Positions 37,503 through 37,591 of a stretch of 37,591 nucleotides of DNA are shown here, piece by piece. The number at the start of each line of letters is the position of its first letter. The first letter of the stretch is position 1. The notes beneath the pieces were generated by a model. That model did no database searches. It was not told the DNA's origin and worked only from the letters and a program-made list of their open reading frames with translations. The position numbers and the translations under genes were made by a program. Source of the DNA: a virus; the IMG/VR virus record IMGVR_UViG_3300010401_000059, positions 1-37,591 of that record. One strand, given 5' to 3'.

Positions 37503-37591
37503 ATGGCTATTACTTCGCTTAAAAGGGATTTTGTCGATTCCCCTAATATCGTCAGAATGGAAACAACCAACACCTTAGCTGAAGTTGAAGC
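37503..37591 (+). CDS. Virion structural / tail-fibre-like protein (5' part; continues at 1)
   Basis: ATG 37503 has AAGGAG 8 bases upstream and a promoter about 60 bases upstream. Reads MAITSLKRDFVDSPNIVRME then TTNTLAEVE and runs off the window end. Joining to base 1 continues ATGYLATQTDIIAE in frame. See the first entry for the rest of the protein. Confidence 0.8.
   Translation, partial: MAITSLKRDFVDSPNIVRMETTNTLAEVE

Noticed and set aside
1-37591. Integrase, transposase, reverse transcriptase or diversity-generating retroelement
   Set aside because: None of the translated frames shows tyrosine or serine recombinase, DDE or RT motifs.

Overview
The window looks like one complete tailed-phage genome of about 37.6 kb, AT-rich, with a circular map. 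The last 9 bases equal the first 9, and a virion-protein gene that starts at 37503 runs off the end and continues in frame from base 1 to 1210. The morphogenesis genes follow the phage P22 plan (short-tailed, podovirus type): small terminase, large terminase, portal, scaffold, coat, gp4-like adaptor, gp10-like tail factor, a short coiled-coil protein in the tail-needle slot, and ejection-type proteins. P22-type headful packaging gives permuted ends, which fits a circular assembly. The host is probably a Gram-negative, perhaps gammaproteobacterial, bacterium: the virion plan is P22-like, lysis uses a 3-TM holin with a GH108 muramidase, Shine-Dalgarno sites are strong, CsrA-type hairpins are present, and one gene carries a proteobacterial-looking RNA polymerase alpha C-terminal domain. 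No integrase, transposase, partition gene or CRISPR array was seen. Temperate life is therefore uncertain despite a small Xre-type repressor.

Layout. 37417-2639 (+, across the junction): fibre-like structural gene and small accessory genes, with two terminators. 2636-16207 (-): tail fibre, virion proteins, ejection proteins, tail factors and coat. 16381-23430 (-): about 25 small, tightly overlapping accessory genes inserted between scaffold and coat. They include a DEDDh exonuclease, a DUF3310 protein, an alpha-CTD fusion, two DUF551 proteins and a zinc/coiled-coil protein. 23500-26534 (-): scaffold and portal. 26696-27550 (+): three small genes and two tRNA-like RNA elements. 27543-29481 (-): terminase. 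29580-30759 (+): six small genes behind a strong promoter. 30727-34347 (-): holin, endolysin, VRR-NUC nuclease, O-like replication initiator with an internal iteron origin, and repressor. 34438-37112 (+): recombination operon (YqaJ exonuclease, RecT-like annealing protein, SSB-like protein).

How it works together. The phage encodes an initiator and recombination proteins but no polymerase or helicase, so it probably recruits the host replisome at the iteron cluster at 33191-33296. The two rightward promoters at 29580 and 34438 carry similar inverted repeats between -35 and -10, suggesting one shared repressor. Three structural genes have hairpins with variable but complementary stems and a constant ACGGATT loop before their start codons, closely resembling CsrA/RsmA sites.

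The most notable items are the alpha-CTD mimic (18791-19168), the CsrA-like hairpins, the tRNA-like elements (27065-27327), the origin with its nested inverted repeats (33191-33734), and the structured non-coding stretch at 37113-37416. All functional calls come from reading the sequence; no database search was possible.
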